From Acidimicrobiaceae bacterium (lineage in GTDB: Bacteria > Actinomycetota > Acidimicrobiia > Acidimicrobiales > RAAP-2), in NCBI GenBank assembly GCA_027315005.1, contig DAHUZT010000100.1:1-32313 (forward strand): DNA of 32,313 nt, read 5' to 3'. Below, piece by piece: positions 14,689-22,507 of the stretch; the stretch's first letter is position 1; every line of letters starts with the position of its first letter. The position numbers were made by a program, and so were the translations under genes. Below the pieces are notes generated by a model. The model was not told where the DNA came from and searched no databases. It saw nothing but the letters and a program-made list of their open reading frames with translations.

Positions 14689-16044
14689 ATGCGCTTCGTG
14701 ATCATCGGTGGCGGCCCGGCCGGAAATCGGGCGGCCACCCATGCCGCCCGGCTGGGCGTCGAGGTCGTGCTCATCGAGCGTGACGTCGTCGGCGGCGCGG
14801 CCAACCTCTGGGACTGCATCCCGTCCAAGGCGATGATCGCCACTGGTGGGGCAGTCTCCGCGCTCGGGCGCATCGCCGGCATGGGAGTGACCGACGTTCA
14901 TGGAACCGTCGACCTGGAGGTCGTCCGGAGCCGTATCTCGACGATCATCGGTGAGCTCGAACGGTCCAATGAGAGCATCCTCGCCAGCCAGGGTGTGGAG
15001 GTCGTCCGGGGCGACGGCCGCCTGCTCGATCCGCACACGGTGGCAGTGACGACGGCCTCGGGCGACCGGACATTCGATGCCGACGCCGTCCTCCTCAGCA
15101 CCGGATCCCGGCCCCGGGTGCCCGAATGGGCATCCATCGACAGGGACCGCATCCTCGCCACCCGTGACGCCTACCCCCCCGATCACCTCCCCGATCACCT
15201 CGTCGTCGTTGGATCGGGTGTCACCGGCGTCGAATTCGTCCACATGTTCTCCTCCTTCGGCTCGGCGGTGACCCTGATCGTCAGCAGGCAGCAGGTGCTT
15301 CCCCAGAAGGACCCCGAGGTGGCGGCCGCGCTCGAAGCCGACTTCCTCGGTCGGGGGGTCACGCTGTTCAAAGGGGCCCGCGCGGTGTCGACCGAGGTGA
15401 GCGCAGGCGGGGTCACCGTCCACTGCGACGACGGACGGGAGGCTCACGGATCCCATGCCCTGATCGCCGTCGGTTCGATTCCGAACTCCGAGGGCCTCGG
15501 TTTGGAGGAGGCCGGTGTGGTCGTGGACGCCGCCGGGTACGTTCCGGTGAACCGGCACTGTCAGACCAATCTTCCGCACGTGTTCGCAGCCGGTGATCTC
15601 TCCGGCAAGCTACCGCTCTCCTCCGTTGCTCTCATGCAGGGACAGAACGTCGCCGATTACGTCGTGCGCGGTCACACCGCGTCCCATCGGCATCCGAACT
15701 ACGACAGCGCGCCCTCGGCCATCTTCACCGAACCCCAGATCGCTGACGTGGGGCTCGCCGAGGCGGACGCCTTCGCACAGGGAAGGAAGATCCGGGTGAC
15801 CAAGGTGCCGTTCGCAGCCAGCTCGCGGGCCGTCATCGACAATGACTCGCGCGGATTCGTCAAGATCATCACCGATCCTGCGACCGGAATCGTCCTCGGC
15901 GGATCGATCGTGGGGAGACACGCCTCGGAGCTGATCTCTGTGATCGCGTTGGCCGTGACCGGACGGTTGCACGCGGCCGATATCGTCGAATCGATGCCCG
16001 TACACCCGACCCTGGCCGAGGCGTTGGCCGAAGCCGCCGAATAG
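14689..16044 (+). CDS. lpdA: LpdA-like NAD(P)H:quinone reductase flavoprotein
   Basis: A 451-aa member of the pyridine-nucleotide:disulfide oxidoreductase family. FAD is bound by GGGPAG (7-12). The usual redox CxxxxC has lost its first Cys: the segment is GGAANLWDCIPSK, with Ala38 in place of the first Cys and only Cys43 left. This matches mycobacterial LpdA (Rv3303c), which reduces quinones rather than a disulfide. The NAD(P) site is VVGSGVTGVEF, the second FAD motif is HVFAAGDLSG, and the C-terminal interface carries HPTLAEAL. The role is probably redox defence. The C-terminal codons and the stop lie inside a 24-bp tandem repeat. The DHA2 efflux gene follows on the same strand. Confidence 0.85.
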   Translation: MRFVIIGGGPAGNRAATHAARLGVEVVLIERDVVGGAANLWDCIPSKAMIATGGAVSALGRIAGMGVTDVHGTVDLEVVRSRISTIIGELERSNESILASQGVEVVRGDGRLLDPHTVAVTTASGDRTFDADAVLLSTGSRPRVPEWASIDRDRILATRDAYPPDHLPDHLVVVGSGVTGVEFVHMFSSFGSAVTLIVSRQQVLPQKDPEVAAALEADFLGRGVTLFKGARAVSTEVSAGGVTVHCDDGREAHGSHALIAVGSIPNSEGLGLEEAGVVVDAAGYVPVNRHCQTNLPHVFAAGDLSGKLPLSSVALMQGQNVADYVVRGHTASHRHPNYDSAPSAIFTEPQIADVGLAEADAFAQGRKIRVTKVPFAASSRAVIDNDSRGFVKIITDPATGIVLGGSIVGRHASELISVIALAVTGRLHAADIVESMPVHPTLAEALAEAAE

Positions 16045-16102
16045 GCGGCGGGCGGAGCAGCCGAACAGGCGGCGGGCGGAGCAGCCGAATAGGCGGCCGG
16101 CG
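16036..16102 (+). repeat. 24-bp tandem repeat spanning the lpdA stop codon
   Basis: Two 24-bp units (16036-16059 and 16060-16083) and a partial third starting at 16084. The units are in frame with lpdA (8 codons each). The first holds the TAG stop, the second has CAG at that position, and the third has TAG again. A single base change at the first stop would add one 8-residue Ala/Gly-rich unit before the next stop. Confidence 0.8.
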
Positions 16103-16110
16103 TCCGGAGG

Positions 16111-16149
16111 GTCGAGGAGGAGGGTCGAGGAGGAGGGTCGAGGAGGAGG
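16111..16149 (+). repeat. 13-bp tandem repeat with built-in Shine-Dalgarno sequences
   Basis: Three perfect copies of GTCGAGGAGGAGG (16111-16123, 16124-16136, 16137-16149), directly upstream of the efflux-pump GTG at 16164. Each copy contains GGAGGAGG, a near-ideal ribosome-binding site. A degenerate remnant (AACGAGGAGCGAG) continues to 16162. Confidence 0.85.
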
Positions 16150-16163
16150 AACGAGGAGCGAGC

Positions 16164-17774
16164 GTGGAACTGAAATGGTGGACACTCCTCGTCGTGTGTG
16201 GCGCGACCTTCATGTTGCTGCTCGACGTGACCATCGTGGTGGTGGCCCTCCCGGAGATCCAACGGGGTCTGCACGCCACGTTCGCCGACGTGCAGTGGGT
16301 GATCGATGCCTATGCTTTGACCCTTGCGTCGCTGTTGCTGACGGCCGGGTCGCTAGCCGACCTCTACGGTCGCCGCAGGCTCTTCATCATCGGTCTCACC
16401 GTCTTCACCCTCGGCTCGCTGCTGTGCGGACTGGCCCAATCGCCGCTAATGCTCATCGCCTCGCGCAGTGCACAGGGAGTTGGAGGCGCCATCCTCTTCG
16501 CCACCTCCCTGGCGTTACTCGCCCAGAACTTCCACGGACGCGAGCGGGGTGTCGCCTTCGGCATCTGGGGAGCCGTCACCGGCGTCGCCACTTCGCTCGG
16601 GCCCATCCTCGGCGGCGTGATCACCAGCGGGATCAACTGGCGCGGCATCTTCTTGGTCAACGTCCCCATCGGAGCATTCGCGGTGGTGGTGACGCTTTGG
16701 AAGGTCGAGGAGTCACGCCTTCCCCAGGCCAACCGCCCCGACTGGTTCGGATTTGCAGCTCTCACGTTGTCCCTGGTCACACTCGTCTACGGGCTGATCC
16801 GAGCAGGAGAGATCGGATGGGGCAACTCCCTGGTGCTCGCCAGTGTGGCGCTGGGTGCTCTCTTCCTCCTCGTCTTTGGAATTGTGGAGTGCCGCGTGTC
16901 CCATCCCATGTTCGATCTCTCACTGTTCCGCACGCCCACCTTCCTCGGTGGATCGATCGCCGCGTTCACCATGAACGGTTCGCTCTACGCCATGCTCGTC
17001 TATCTCGTGCTCTACCTCCAGGACGACCTGGGTTACTCCGCTCTGCAGACCGGCCTGAGACTCGTCCTGATCAGTGGTGGGAGCCTGATCGCCGCCACCC
17101 TGGCGGGCAGGGCGAGCAGCTTCGTACCGGTGCGCTGGTTGATCGGGCCGGGACTGTTCCTCACCGGGGTCGGTCTCGTCCTCATGGCTGGGATCCGGGG
17201 CGACAGCTCATGGACCCATTTGATCCCCGGCTTCATCATCTCGGGTGTCGGGAGCGGCATGGTCAATCCCCCGCTTGCCTCCACCGCGGTCGGGGTGGTC
17301 GAGCCGCGTCGGGCCGGCATGGCCTCGGGGGTCAACACCACCTTCCGCCAGGTCGGCATCGCCACCGGCATCGCCGCCTTCGGAACCATCTTCACCAACT
17401 CGTTCGTGAGCCATCTGAACGCAGCCCTGTCGTCGGTCCCCTCGCTCGCCGGGAAGGGGGCGTCGCTCACCTCGACGATCCAGCAGGGATACGCTTCTCG
17501 GGTCATCGCCTCCGCTCCCCCCGACGTGCGCGCCCCTCTCGTCGCAGCCATCCAATCCAGCTTTGCCGGAACCCTCGACGATCTCTTCGTCGTGTCCGGC
17601 GTCCTCGCCCTGGTCGGAGCCTTGTTCTCGGTGCTGCTCATCCGGACGAAGGACTTCGTCCCCTCGGCCCCCGATGAAGCGGTGCCCGACCCCGGGGATC
17701 GGACTGACATGGGTGGCCCGATCGAGGAGGATGACCGCTTCGATCCCCGGTCTCCGGCGATCGATCCGGCGTGA
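16164..17774 (+). CDS. DHA2-family drug:H+ antiporter (MFS, EmrB/QacA type)
   Basis: A 536-aa polytopic inner-membrane transporter with about 14 predicted helices. Family marks are LDVTIVVVALPEIQRGL (motif D1 of DHA2), GSLADLYGRRRLF (motif A in the loop between helices 2 and 3), and GPILGGVITSGINWRGIFLVNVPIGA (motif C/helix 5 and the following WRxIFxxNVPIG). The C-terminal tail is acidic and cytoplasmic. The GTG at 16164 follows the 13-bp ribosome-binding-site repeat array, with a closer GAGGAG-like match at about 16153-16158. It lies 119 bp after lpdA. It probably exports toxic organic compounds; the substrate is unknown. It converges on the photolyase gene, 21 bp away. Confidence 0.92.
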   Translation: MELKWWTLLVVCGATFMLLLDVTIVVVALPEIQRGLHATFADVQWVIDAYALTLASLLLTAGSLADLYGRRRLFIIGLTVFTLGSLLCGLAQSPLMLIASRSAQGVGGAILFATSLALLAQNFHGRERGVAFGIWGAVTGVATSLGPILGGVITSGINWRGIFLVNVPIGAFAVVVTLWKVEESRLPQANRPDWFGFAALTLSLVTLVYGLIRAGEIGWGNSLVLASVALGALFLLVFGIVECRVSHPMFDLSLFRTPTFLGGSIAAFTMNGSLYAMLVYLVLYLQDDLGYSALQTGLRLVLISGGSLIAATLAGRASSFVPVRWLIGPGLFLTGVGLVLMAGIRGDSSWTHLIPGFIISGVGSGMVNPPLASTAVGVVEPRRAGMASGVNTTFRQVGIATGIAAFGTIFTNSFVSHLNAALSSVPSLAGKGASLTSTIQQGYASRVIASAPPDVRAPLVAAIQSSFAGTLDDLFVVSGVLALVGALFSVLLIRTKDFVPSAPDEAVPDPGDRTDMGGPIEEDDRFDPRSPAIDPA

Positions 17775-17795
17775 CGTTCCCGGCTCCCTGCAAGG

Positions 17796-19214
17796 TCAGG
17801 GGTGCGAACGCCCCGGTCCCCGGTCCTTCCGGGGTGGCGAGGCCCGCAGCTCGTGATAGCGGGCGAGGGCTTCGAGTCGCTCTGCGACATGATCGACGAT
17901 TGCCGGGGGATAGCCCTCGGCGGCGAGGAGCTCGTCGCCCTCCGGTCGTGGATCGTGGATGGCGCCATCACCGCGGTGGGCCAACTCGGGAACCCATCTC
18001 CGGACGTACGCTCCCCGACGGTCACATCGGCGCCCTTGGAACTGCGGATTGAACACCCGGAAGTACGGCGAAGCATCGGTTCCCGTCCCAGCCACCCACT
18101 GCCACCCGTGCTGGTTGGAGGCCAGGTCCCCATCGACCAGATGGCCCATGAACCATCTCGCTCCCCTGGTCCAGTCGACATGGAGGTCCTTGGTGAGGAA
18201 GCTGGCCACCACCATCCGCACCCGGTTGTTCATCCAGCCCTCGTCGAGGAGCTGGCGCATCCCGGCATCCACGATCGGGTAGCCGGTGCGACCGTGGGCC
18301 CACGCGTCGAAGCGGGTGTCGGCGAGAGCCCCCCGATCGACTCGGAACCTGCTCCACTCCCGCCGGTAGGCCGAACGGGCGGAGTCGGGGCGGTCGAAGA
18401 GCACATCGGCATAGAAGTCCCGCCAGCACAGCTCGGTGGCCAGCTGCTCATGACCCGAGCAGGTCGGATCCAATCGGTCCAGCACCTGGCGGGGGTGGAG
18501 GCAGCCGAACTTGAGGTAGGCGGACAGCCGCGACGTTCCGTCCGACCCGAGGTCGTCCCGCCCTCGGTCGTAGCGATCAGCCGCGGTTTCCATGAAGAGG
18601 TCGAGTCGACGGTGCGCCGCCGCCTCACCGGCAGGGGGCAGGCTCGCCCCGGTAGCGGGCAGCTTCTCCAGGCGATCGCTCCGGATGCCCCTCGGAAATC
18701 GGCCGCCCACCCGGGGCCGGCCCACTGGCCGTTCCCGCCCCGCGCGCAGCCACTGCCTTCGATACGGGGTGAACACCTGATAGGGCCTCCCCTGCCCGGT
18801 GCGCAGCTGACCCGGTGCGACGGCGTAGCTCGATCCGACCCGTATCAGCCGCACGCCCATACGCGAGAGCCGTGAGGCAACCCCGTCGTCCCGGGCGCGG
18901 CCGTGGGGTCCGAAGTCCTCCGCGCACCAAACGGTGCCAGCGCCGACCTCACCAGCGAGCTCCGGGACGACTCGGAGGGGATCTCCTGCCCGGACGACGA
19001 GGCTTCCTCCGATCTGGCGATCGAGATCTTCCAGACAGCTGCGGAGGAAGGTCAGGCGCGGAGCGCCGGCGGGGTGGACCAAAGCCGGGTCCCAGACGAA
19101 CAGCGGAACCACCGTCCGGCATGCAGCGAAGGCAGCCCGCAGGGCCGGATTGTCCGACAGCCGCAAGTCGCGACGGAACCAGATGATGCCGGCGGACGCT
19201 CCGGTTCGGCTCAC
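17796..19214 (-). CDS. phr: Deoxyribodipyrimidine photolyase (class I CPD type)
   Basis: A 472-aa flavoprotein predicted to repair UV-induced cyclobutane pyrimidine dimers using blue light. The N-terminal antenna domain begins IIWFRRDLRLSDNPAL. The FAD-binding catalytic domain includes TSRLSAYLKFGCLHPRQV, ELCWRDFYADVL, GYPIVDAGMRQLLDEGWMNNRVRM and DGDLASNQHGWQWVAGTGTDASPYFRVFNP, the hallmark of class I photolyases; the Trp electron-transfer positions appear kept. The start is a GTG at 19214 that overlaps the upstream SDR stop as GTGA, so the two are translationally coupled. A cryptochrome role cannot be excluded, but the adjacent cobalamin photoreceptor gene supports a light-induced repair enzyme. 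Confidence 0.95.
   Translation of the reverse strand: MSRTGASAGIIWFRRDLRLSDNPALRAAFAACRTVVPLFVWDPALVHPAGAPRLTFLRSCLEDLDRQIGGSLVVRAGDPLRVVPELAGEVGAGTVWCAEDFGPHGRARDDGVASRLSRMGVRLIRVGSSYAVAPGQLRTGQGRPYQVFTPYRRQWLRAGRERPVGRPRVGGRFPRGIRSDRLEKLPATGASLPPAGEAAAHRRLDLFMETAADRYDRGRDDLGSDGTSRLSAYLKFGCLHPRQVLDRLDPTCSGHEQLATELCWRDFYADVLFDRPDSARSAYRREWSRFRVDRGALADTRFDAWAHGRTGYPIVDAGMRQLLDEGWMNNRVRMVVASFLTKDLHVDWTRGARWFMGHLVDGDLASNQHGWQWVAGTGTDASPYFRVFNPQFQGRRCDRRGAYVRRWVPELAHRGDGAIHDPRPEGDELLAAEGYPPAIVDHVAERLEALARYHELRASPPRKDRGPGRSHP
17818..17834. terminator. Hairpin between convergent efflux and photolyase genes
   Basis: CCCCGG-TCCTT-CCGGGG forms a perfect 6-bp GC stem with a five-base loop. It lies in the last codons of the photolyase gene and 44 bp past the stop of the convergent efflux gene, a suitable place for stopping transcription of the latter. 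There is no U-run. Confidence 0.35.
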
Positions 19215-20224
19215 CGGGCCGCCCCGCCGCCGACCACCTCCGCCGCCTGCGCATGGCACCATGCCCACAGGGCCTCACCGCCGGCGACTCGGCACGCCGA
19301 AGGCATCCAGGTCCACGGCAGCCGGTACTCGCCACGGGGACGCCTGTCCAGCCACAGCTGCCCGCCGGGCGGTTGTCCGGGCCGTCCTCCGGCAAGCCAC
19401 ACCGCCGTGTCGGCACCGTCCGGCGGGCTGCGCAGGATGGGACGGAGGAGGCGGGCGAAGCCCGGGAGCCCATGGGACAGGCCGGGCGTGTCCACCCAAC
19501 CGGGGTGCACGACGTGGAAGTCGATACCGCCGGGTCCGTGGCGTCGTTGCCATTCGTGCGTCAGCACGACCTGCGCCCGTTTGGCGCATGCGTACGCCTT
19601 CACCCCGTCGTACTCGCCGGAAGGTGCCACGAGTTGCTCCAGGTCGAACCGCTGTGCGTACATACCACCCGACGTCATGGTGATCACGCGGGAGGGCGCC
19701 GAAGCACGGAGCAAGGGCTGGAGCCCCTCGGTCAGGACGAACGGGGCCAGAAGATGGATGGTCGCGGTGGCCTCCGTTCCCTGTGGGGACAGCTGTCGGG
19801 TATGGAACAGCACGCCGGCGTTGTGGATCACGGCGTCCAGGCGATCGAGTCGGCCGGTCAGCCGCACGAACAACGCCTTCACCTGCTCGAGATCTCCGAG
19901 ATTGGCCGTCTCGGAGAGTACCTGCGCCCGTCCGAGGCTTGACGCCCCTCGGCGTGCGGCTGCTGTCCGTTCCCGGTCTCGGCCGACCAGACAGACGGTA
20001 GCGCCCAGCCTGGCGAGCTCGTTCGCCGTGGCCAGGCCCAGTCCTGAGGTCGCCCCGGTAACGAGCACCGTCCGTCCTTCGGCGGCCGGTGGCGGCGCCC
20101 AGCGGTCGATTCGACGACGGATGCTCGGGCCGATGCTCGAGAAACTGCCCACCACCGTTACCTCCAAGCCGGCGTCGATCAACCGGCGAACCGCAGATGT
20201 TGCCGTGGCCGCGGGCAAGCCCAT
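19211..20224 (-). CDS. Short-chain dehydrogenase/reductase (DHRS12-like)
   Basis: A 337-aa NAD(P)-dependent oxidoreductase. The N-terminal segment DAGLEVTVVGSFSSIGPSIRRRIDRW precedes the Rossmann fold and is typical of the DHRS12 branch. The cofactor motif is TGATSGLG (57-64), with NAG at about 135. The catalytic residues are Ser185 and Tyr211-x3-Lys215 (YACAK). The ATG at 20224 gives the family-typical N-terminus. An ATG at 20320 with a better ribosome-binding site (GAGGAG) would add 32 residues and remains possible. It is coupled by GTGA overlap to the photolyase and divergent from the flavoprotein/CFA operon. I infer a role in modifying an oxidised or branched fatty acid; its own substrate is unknown. 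Confidence 0.85.
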   Translation of the reverse strand: MGLPAATATSAVRRLIDAGLEVTVVGSFSSIGPSIRRRIDRWAPPPAAEGRTVLVTGATSGLGLATANELARLGATVCLVGRDRERTAAARRGASSLGRAQVLSETANLGDLEQVKALFVRLTGRLDRLDAVIHNAGVLFHTRQLSPQGTEATATIHLLAPFVLTEGLQPLLRASAPSRVITMTSGGMYAQRFDLEQLVAPSGEYDGVKAYACAKRAQVVLTHEWQRRHGPGGIDFHVVHPGWVDTPGLSHGLPGFARLLRPILRSPPDGADTAVWLAGGRPGQPPGGQLWLDRRPRGEYRLPWTWMPSACRVAGGEALWAWCHAQAAEVVGGGAAR

Positions 20225-20370
20225 CCCCCATCGGCCATCGGCTGGGCTGTCCCCCTGTTGGTGGCCGATCGATCGGTCCTGTATGCCGGTCGAGCCAGCC
20301 TCGCCATCGCAGGTCTCCATGCACTCGCTCCTCGCGTCGGTCGCCGACCAGGTGCCGCTCCGGTCTCCTC

Positions 20371-20389
20371 TTGATTTAGTGCTAAACAA
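20371..20389. promoter_or_regulatory. Inverted repeat (TTTAG-TG-CTAAA) between divergent light-locus arms
   Basis: TTTAG and CTAAA form a perfect inverted repeat around TG (20375-20386). It extends to TTGATTTAG / CTAAACAA with one unpaired base. It is the only AT-rich block in the gap between the SDR-photolyase arm and the flavoprotein-CFA-photoreceptor arm, and ends 7 bp before the flavoprotein ATG (20397). That gene lacks a Shine-Dalgarno sequence, so the block may combine an operator with the -10 of a leaderless promoter. Confidence 0.5.
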
Positions 20390-20396
20390 TACCGCC

Positions 20397-21647
20397 ATGC
20401 GCATCGCAGTCGTGGGCACCGGTATCGCAGGCACCACCGCCGTCCATCTGCTGGCTCGCCAACACGAGGTGACCGTGTTCGAGGCCGACGAGCGGCCCGG
20501 CGGCCACGCCCATACCGTCACCGTGCGTGTCGGCGGCCACGAGCTCGAGGCCGACACCGGGTTCCTGGTCTACAACCCGAGGACCTATCCCGGACTCGTC
20601 CGCCTCCTCGGTGAGCTCGGTGTGACCACCGAATCGAGCGACATGGGGTTCTCCGTGTCCGACCAGTCCACCGGAACCGAATACGGCGGCCGATCCCTCT
20701 CGACCGTGTTCGCCCAGCGCCGAAACGCCGTCAATCCGCGCTTCTTGCGGATGCTCGTCGACATCGCCCGGTTCCAGCGGATCGGGAGACGGATCCTCAT
20801 ATCCCCGAACGCAGGCGACCAGACCCTCGAGGACCTCCTCGGGGTGATCAAGGTCTCCGACGAGTTCGTGCGCTGGTACCTGGTCCCCCTCGGCTCGTCC
20901 ATTTGGTCGGCAGATCCCGCGACATTCGTCCGGATGCCCGCCCTCACCGTGCTGCGCTTCTTCGAACGTCACGGCTTGCTCGCCTTCGGTGACAAACCAG
21001 AGTGGAGGACGATCACCGGCGGTTCGAGCACCTATGTCGCAGCAGCTCTCGGCCCGGTCGCCGCGGCCGGCCGCCAGCACCTCTCCTGTCCGGTCCAACG
21101 GATCGCTCGCACCGACCTCGGCATCGAGATCGGGTCGCCACTGGGCACCCAGCGCTTCGACCACGTCGTAGTGGCCACGCACAGCGATCAGGCCCTCGAT
21201 GTGCTGGTCGATGCCTCAGTCGCCGAAAAGGACGTGCTCGGCGCCATCCACTTCCAGCAGAACCTGGTCACGCTCCACACAGACAACCATCTCATGCCTC
21301 GCAACACCCGCGCCTGGGCGGCATGGAACTACCACAGACCATCGACGCCGTGCGGATCGGTGACCATGACCTATTGGCTGAATCGCCTGCAGAATCTCCG
21401 GCTCTCCACCCCGGTTCTGATCACGTTGAACCGCGATGACGAGATCGACCCTGAGCTGGTCCTGGCCCGGTTCGAGTACGCCCATCCCGTCATCGACGGT
21501 CACGCCGTCGCCGCCCAGGCACGACACGCAGAGGTGAGCGGCGTGAACCGCGTCTCGTTCTGTGGCGCCTACTGGGGAGCGGGCTTCCATGAGGACGGTC
21601 TCCAGAGCGCGGTCCGAGTCTGCCGGGAGCTCGGAGTGACCTGGTGA
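20397..21647 (+). CDS. FAD-dependent oxidoreductase (amine-oxidase-like, COG2907 type)
   Basis: A 416-aa flavoprotein. The dinucleotide-binding site VVGTGIAG (5-12) starts the protein, followed by VFEADERPGGHAHTV, with the Glu that binds the FAD ribose and the GG doublet of the amine-oxidase superfamily. NPRTYPGLVRLLGELGV and the C-terminal FCGAYWGAGFHEDGLQSAVRVCREL are typical of this group, which travels with DUF1365 and CFA-synthase genes in many bacteria. It probably desaturates or oxidises a lipid acyl chain; this is inference. The ATG at 20397 lies right behind a palindrome with no ribosome-binding site. The long open frame further upstream is antisense to the SDR and photolyase. The stop overlaps the DUF1365 GTG. 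Confidence 0.85.
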   Translation: MRIAVVGTGIAGTTAVHLLARQHEVTVFEADERPGGHAHTVTVRVGGHELEADTGFLVYNPRTYPGLVRLLGELGVTTESSDMGFSVSDQSTGTEYGGRSLSTVFAQRRNAVNPRFLRMLVDIARFQRIGRRILISPNAGDQTLEDLLGVIKVSDEFVRWYLVPLGSSIWSADPATFVRMPALTVLRFFERHGLLAFGDKPEWRTITGGSSTYVAAALGPVAAAGRQHLSCPVQRIARTDLGIEIGSPLGTQRFDHVVVATHSDQALDVLVDASVAEKDVLGAIHFQQNLVTLHTDNHLMPRNTRAWAAWNYHRPSTPCGSVTMTYWLNRLQNLRLSTPVLITLNRDDEIDPELVLARFEYAHPVIDGHAVAAQARHAEVSGVNRVSFCGAYWGAGFHEDGLQSAVRVCRELGVTW

Positions 21648-22507
21648 GCCTCGTCGCGGCGAGTCCCGGCTCCGGGGTGGACGACGCTCTCCGCAGCGCC
21701 ACCTACGACGGCACCGTCCTCCACCGGAGACCTGGGGCACACGGCTTCTCCTTCAAACGACCGGTGCGGATGGCTCTGATCGACTTGGAGGAGATCGAAA
21801 GGCTGTGCCGGCTCCATCCACTCTGGTCCCATCGCCATCGCGCTCCGGTCGAAATCCGTCGAAGCGACTACCTGGGGCCGCCCGACCTGCCGCTCGGTAC
21901 CTCGGTGCGCGACGTCGTCGAGAGGGAGACCGGCATTCGCCCTGATGGACCGATCGCGATGCTCACCTACCCGCGGACGTGGGGATGGCTGTTCAATCCG
22001 ATCAGCTGCTACTACTGCTACGGCAAATCCGGCACCGATGTCCGCTTCATGGTCGCCGAGGTGACCAACACGCCATGGCACGAACGCCACTGCTACGTCT
22101 TCGGACCTCCCGGCGTCCACCACGTCGACAAGGAGTTCCATGTAAGCCCGTTCATCGACATGGACAAGCGCTATCGGGTGGCCTACAGCGCCCCGGGCGG
22201 CCAACTCACCGTCTCGATCACCGTCACCGGTGGGCACGGTACCGTCCTCCACACGGCAACCCGGCTCATCCGCCGTCCGGCCACCGGCCGCAATCTGGGC
22301 CGACTCCTGTGGGCGCCGAGGACGGGTTCCGTGGGGGTTTCGGTTGGCATCTACCGCCACGCTGCAGCACTCCGGGCCAGGGGGGCCAAGGTCTTTTACC
22401 ATCCCGACCGGGTCGGGCCTTCACGGGAGGCCGCGACCCACCTGTCCGGAGAACCGGCGTCGGGGTGCACCGCACCGCGATCGACAGAGGCCGCGGATCG
22501 TGGTTGA
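21644..22507 (+). CDS. DUF1365 family protein
   Basis: A 287-aa protein matching DUF1365, recognisable by TYPRTWGWLFNPISCYYCYG, EVTNTPWHERHCYVF and KEFHVSPFIDMDKRYRVAY. The biochemical role is not established. It almost always sits beside an amine-oxidase-like flavoprotein and a CFA-type methyltransferase, as here, and is thought to act with them on fatty acids. The GTG at 21644 overlaps the flavoprotein stop (GTGA), and the 3' end overlaps the methyltransferase by 8 bp, so the three are translated as a set. No signal peptide is seen. Confidence 0.9.
   Translation: MSLVAASPGSGVDDALRSATYDGTVLHRRPGAHGFSFKRPVRMALIDLEEIERLCRLHPLWSHRHRAPVEIRRSDYLGPPDLPLGTSVRDVVERETGIRPDGPIAMLTYPRTWGWLFNPISCYYCYGKSGTDVRFMVAEVTNTPWHERHCYVFGPPGVHHVDKEFHVSPFIDMDKRYRVAYSAPGGQLTVSITVTGGHGTVLHTATRLIRRPATGRNLGRLLWAPRTGSVGVSVGIYRHAAALRARGAKVFYHPDRVGPSREAATHLSGEPASGCTAPRSTEAADRG

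Noticed and set aside
14640-16149. Short repeats as a possible CRISPR array
   Set aside because: The units are contiguous without unique spacers, differ between arrays, and no cas gene is near.
18903-20396. Large upstream extension of the flavoprotein frame
   Set aside because: It is antisense to the photolyase and SDR, and low-complexity. The FAD motif begins right after ATG 20397.
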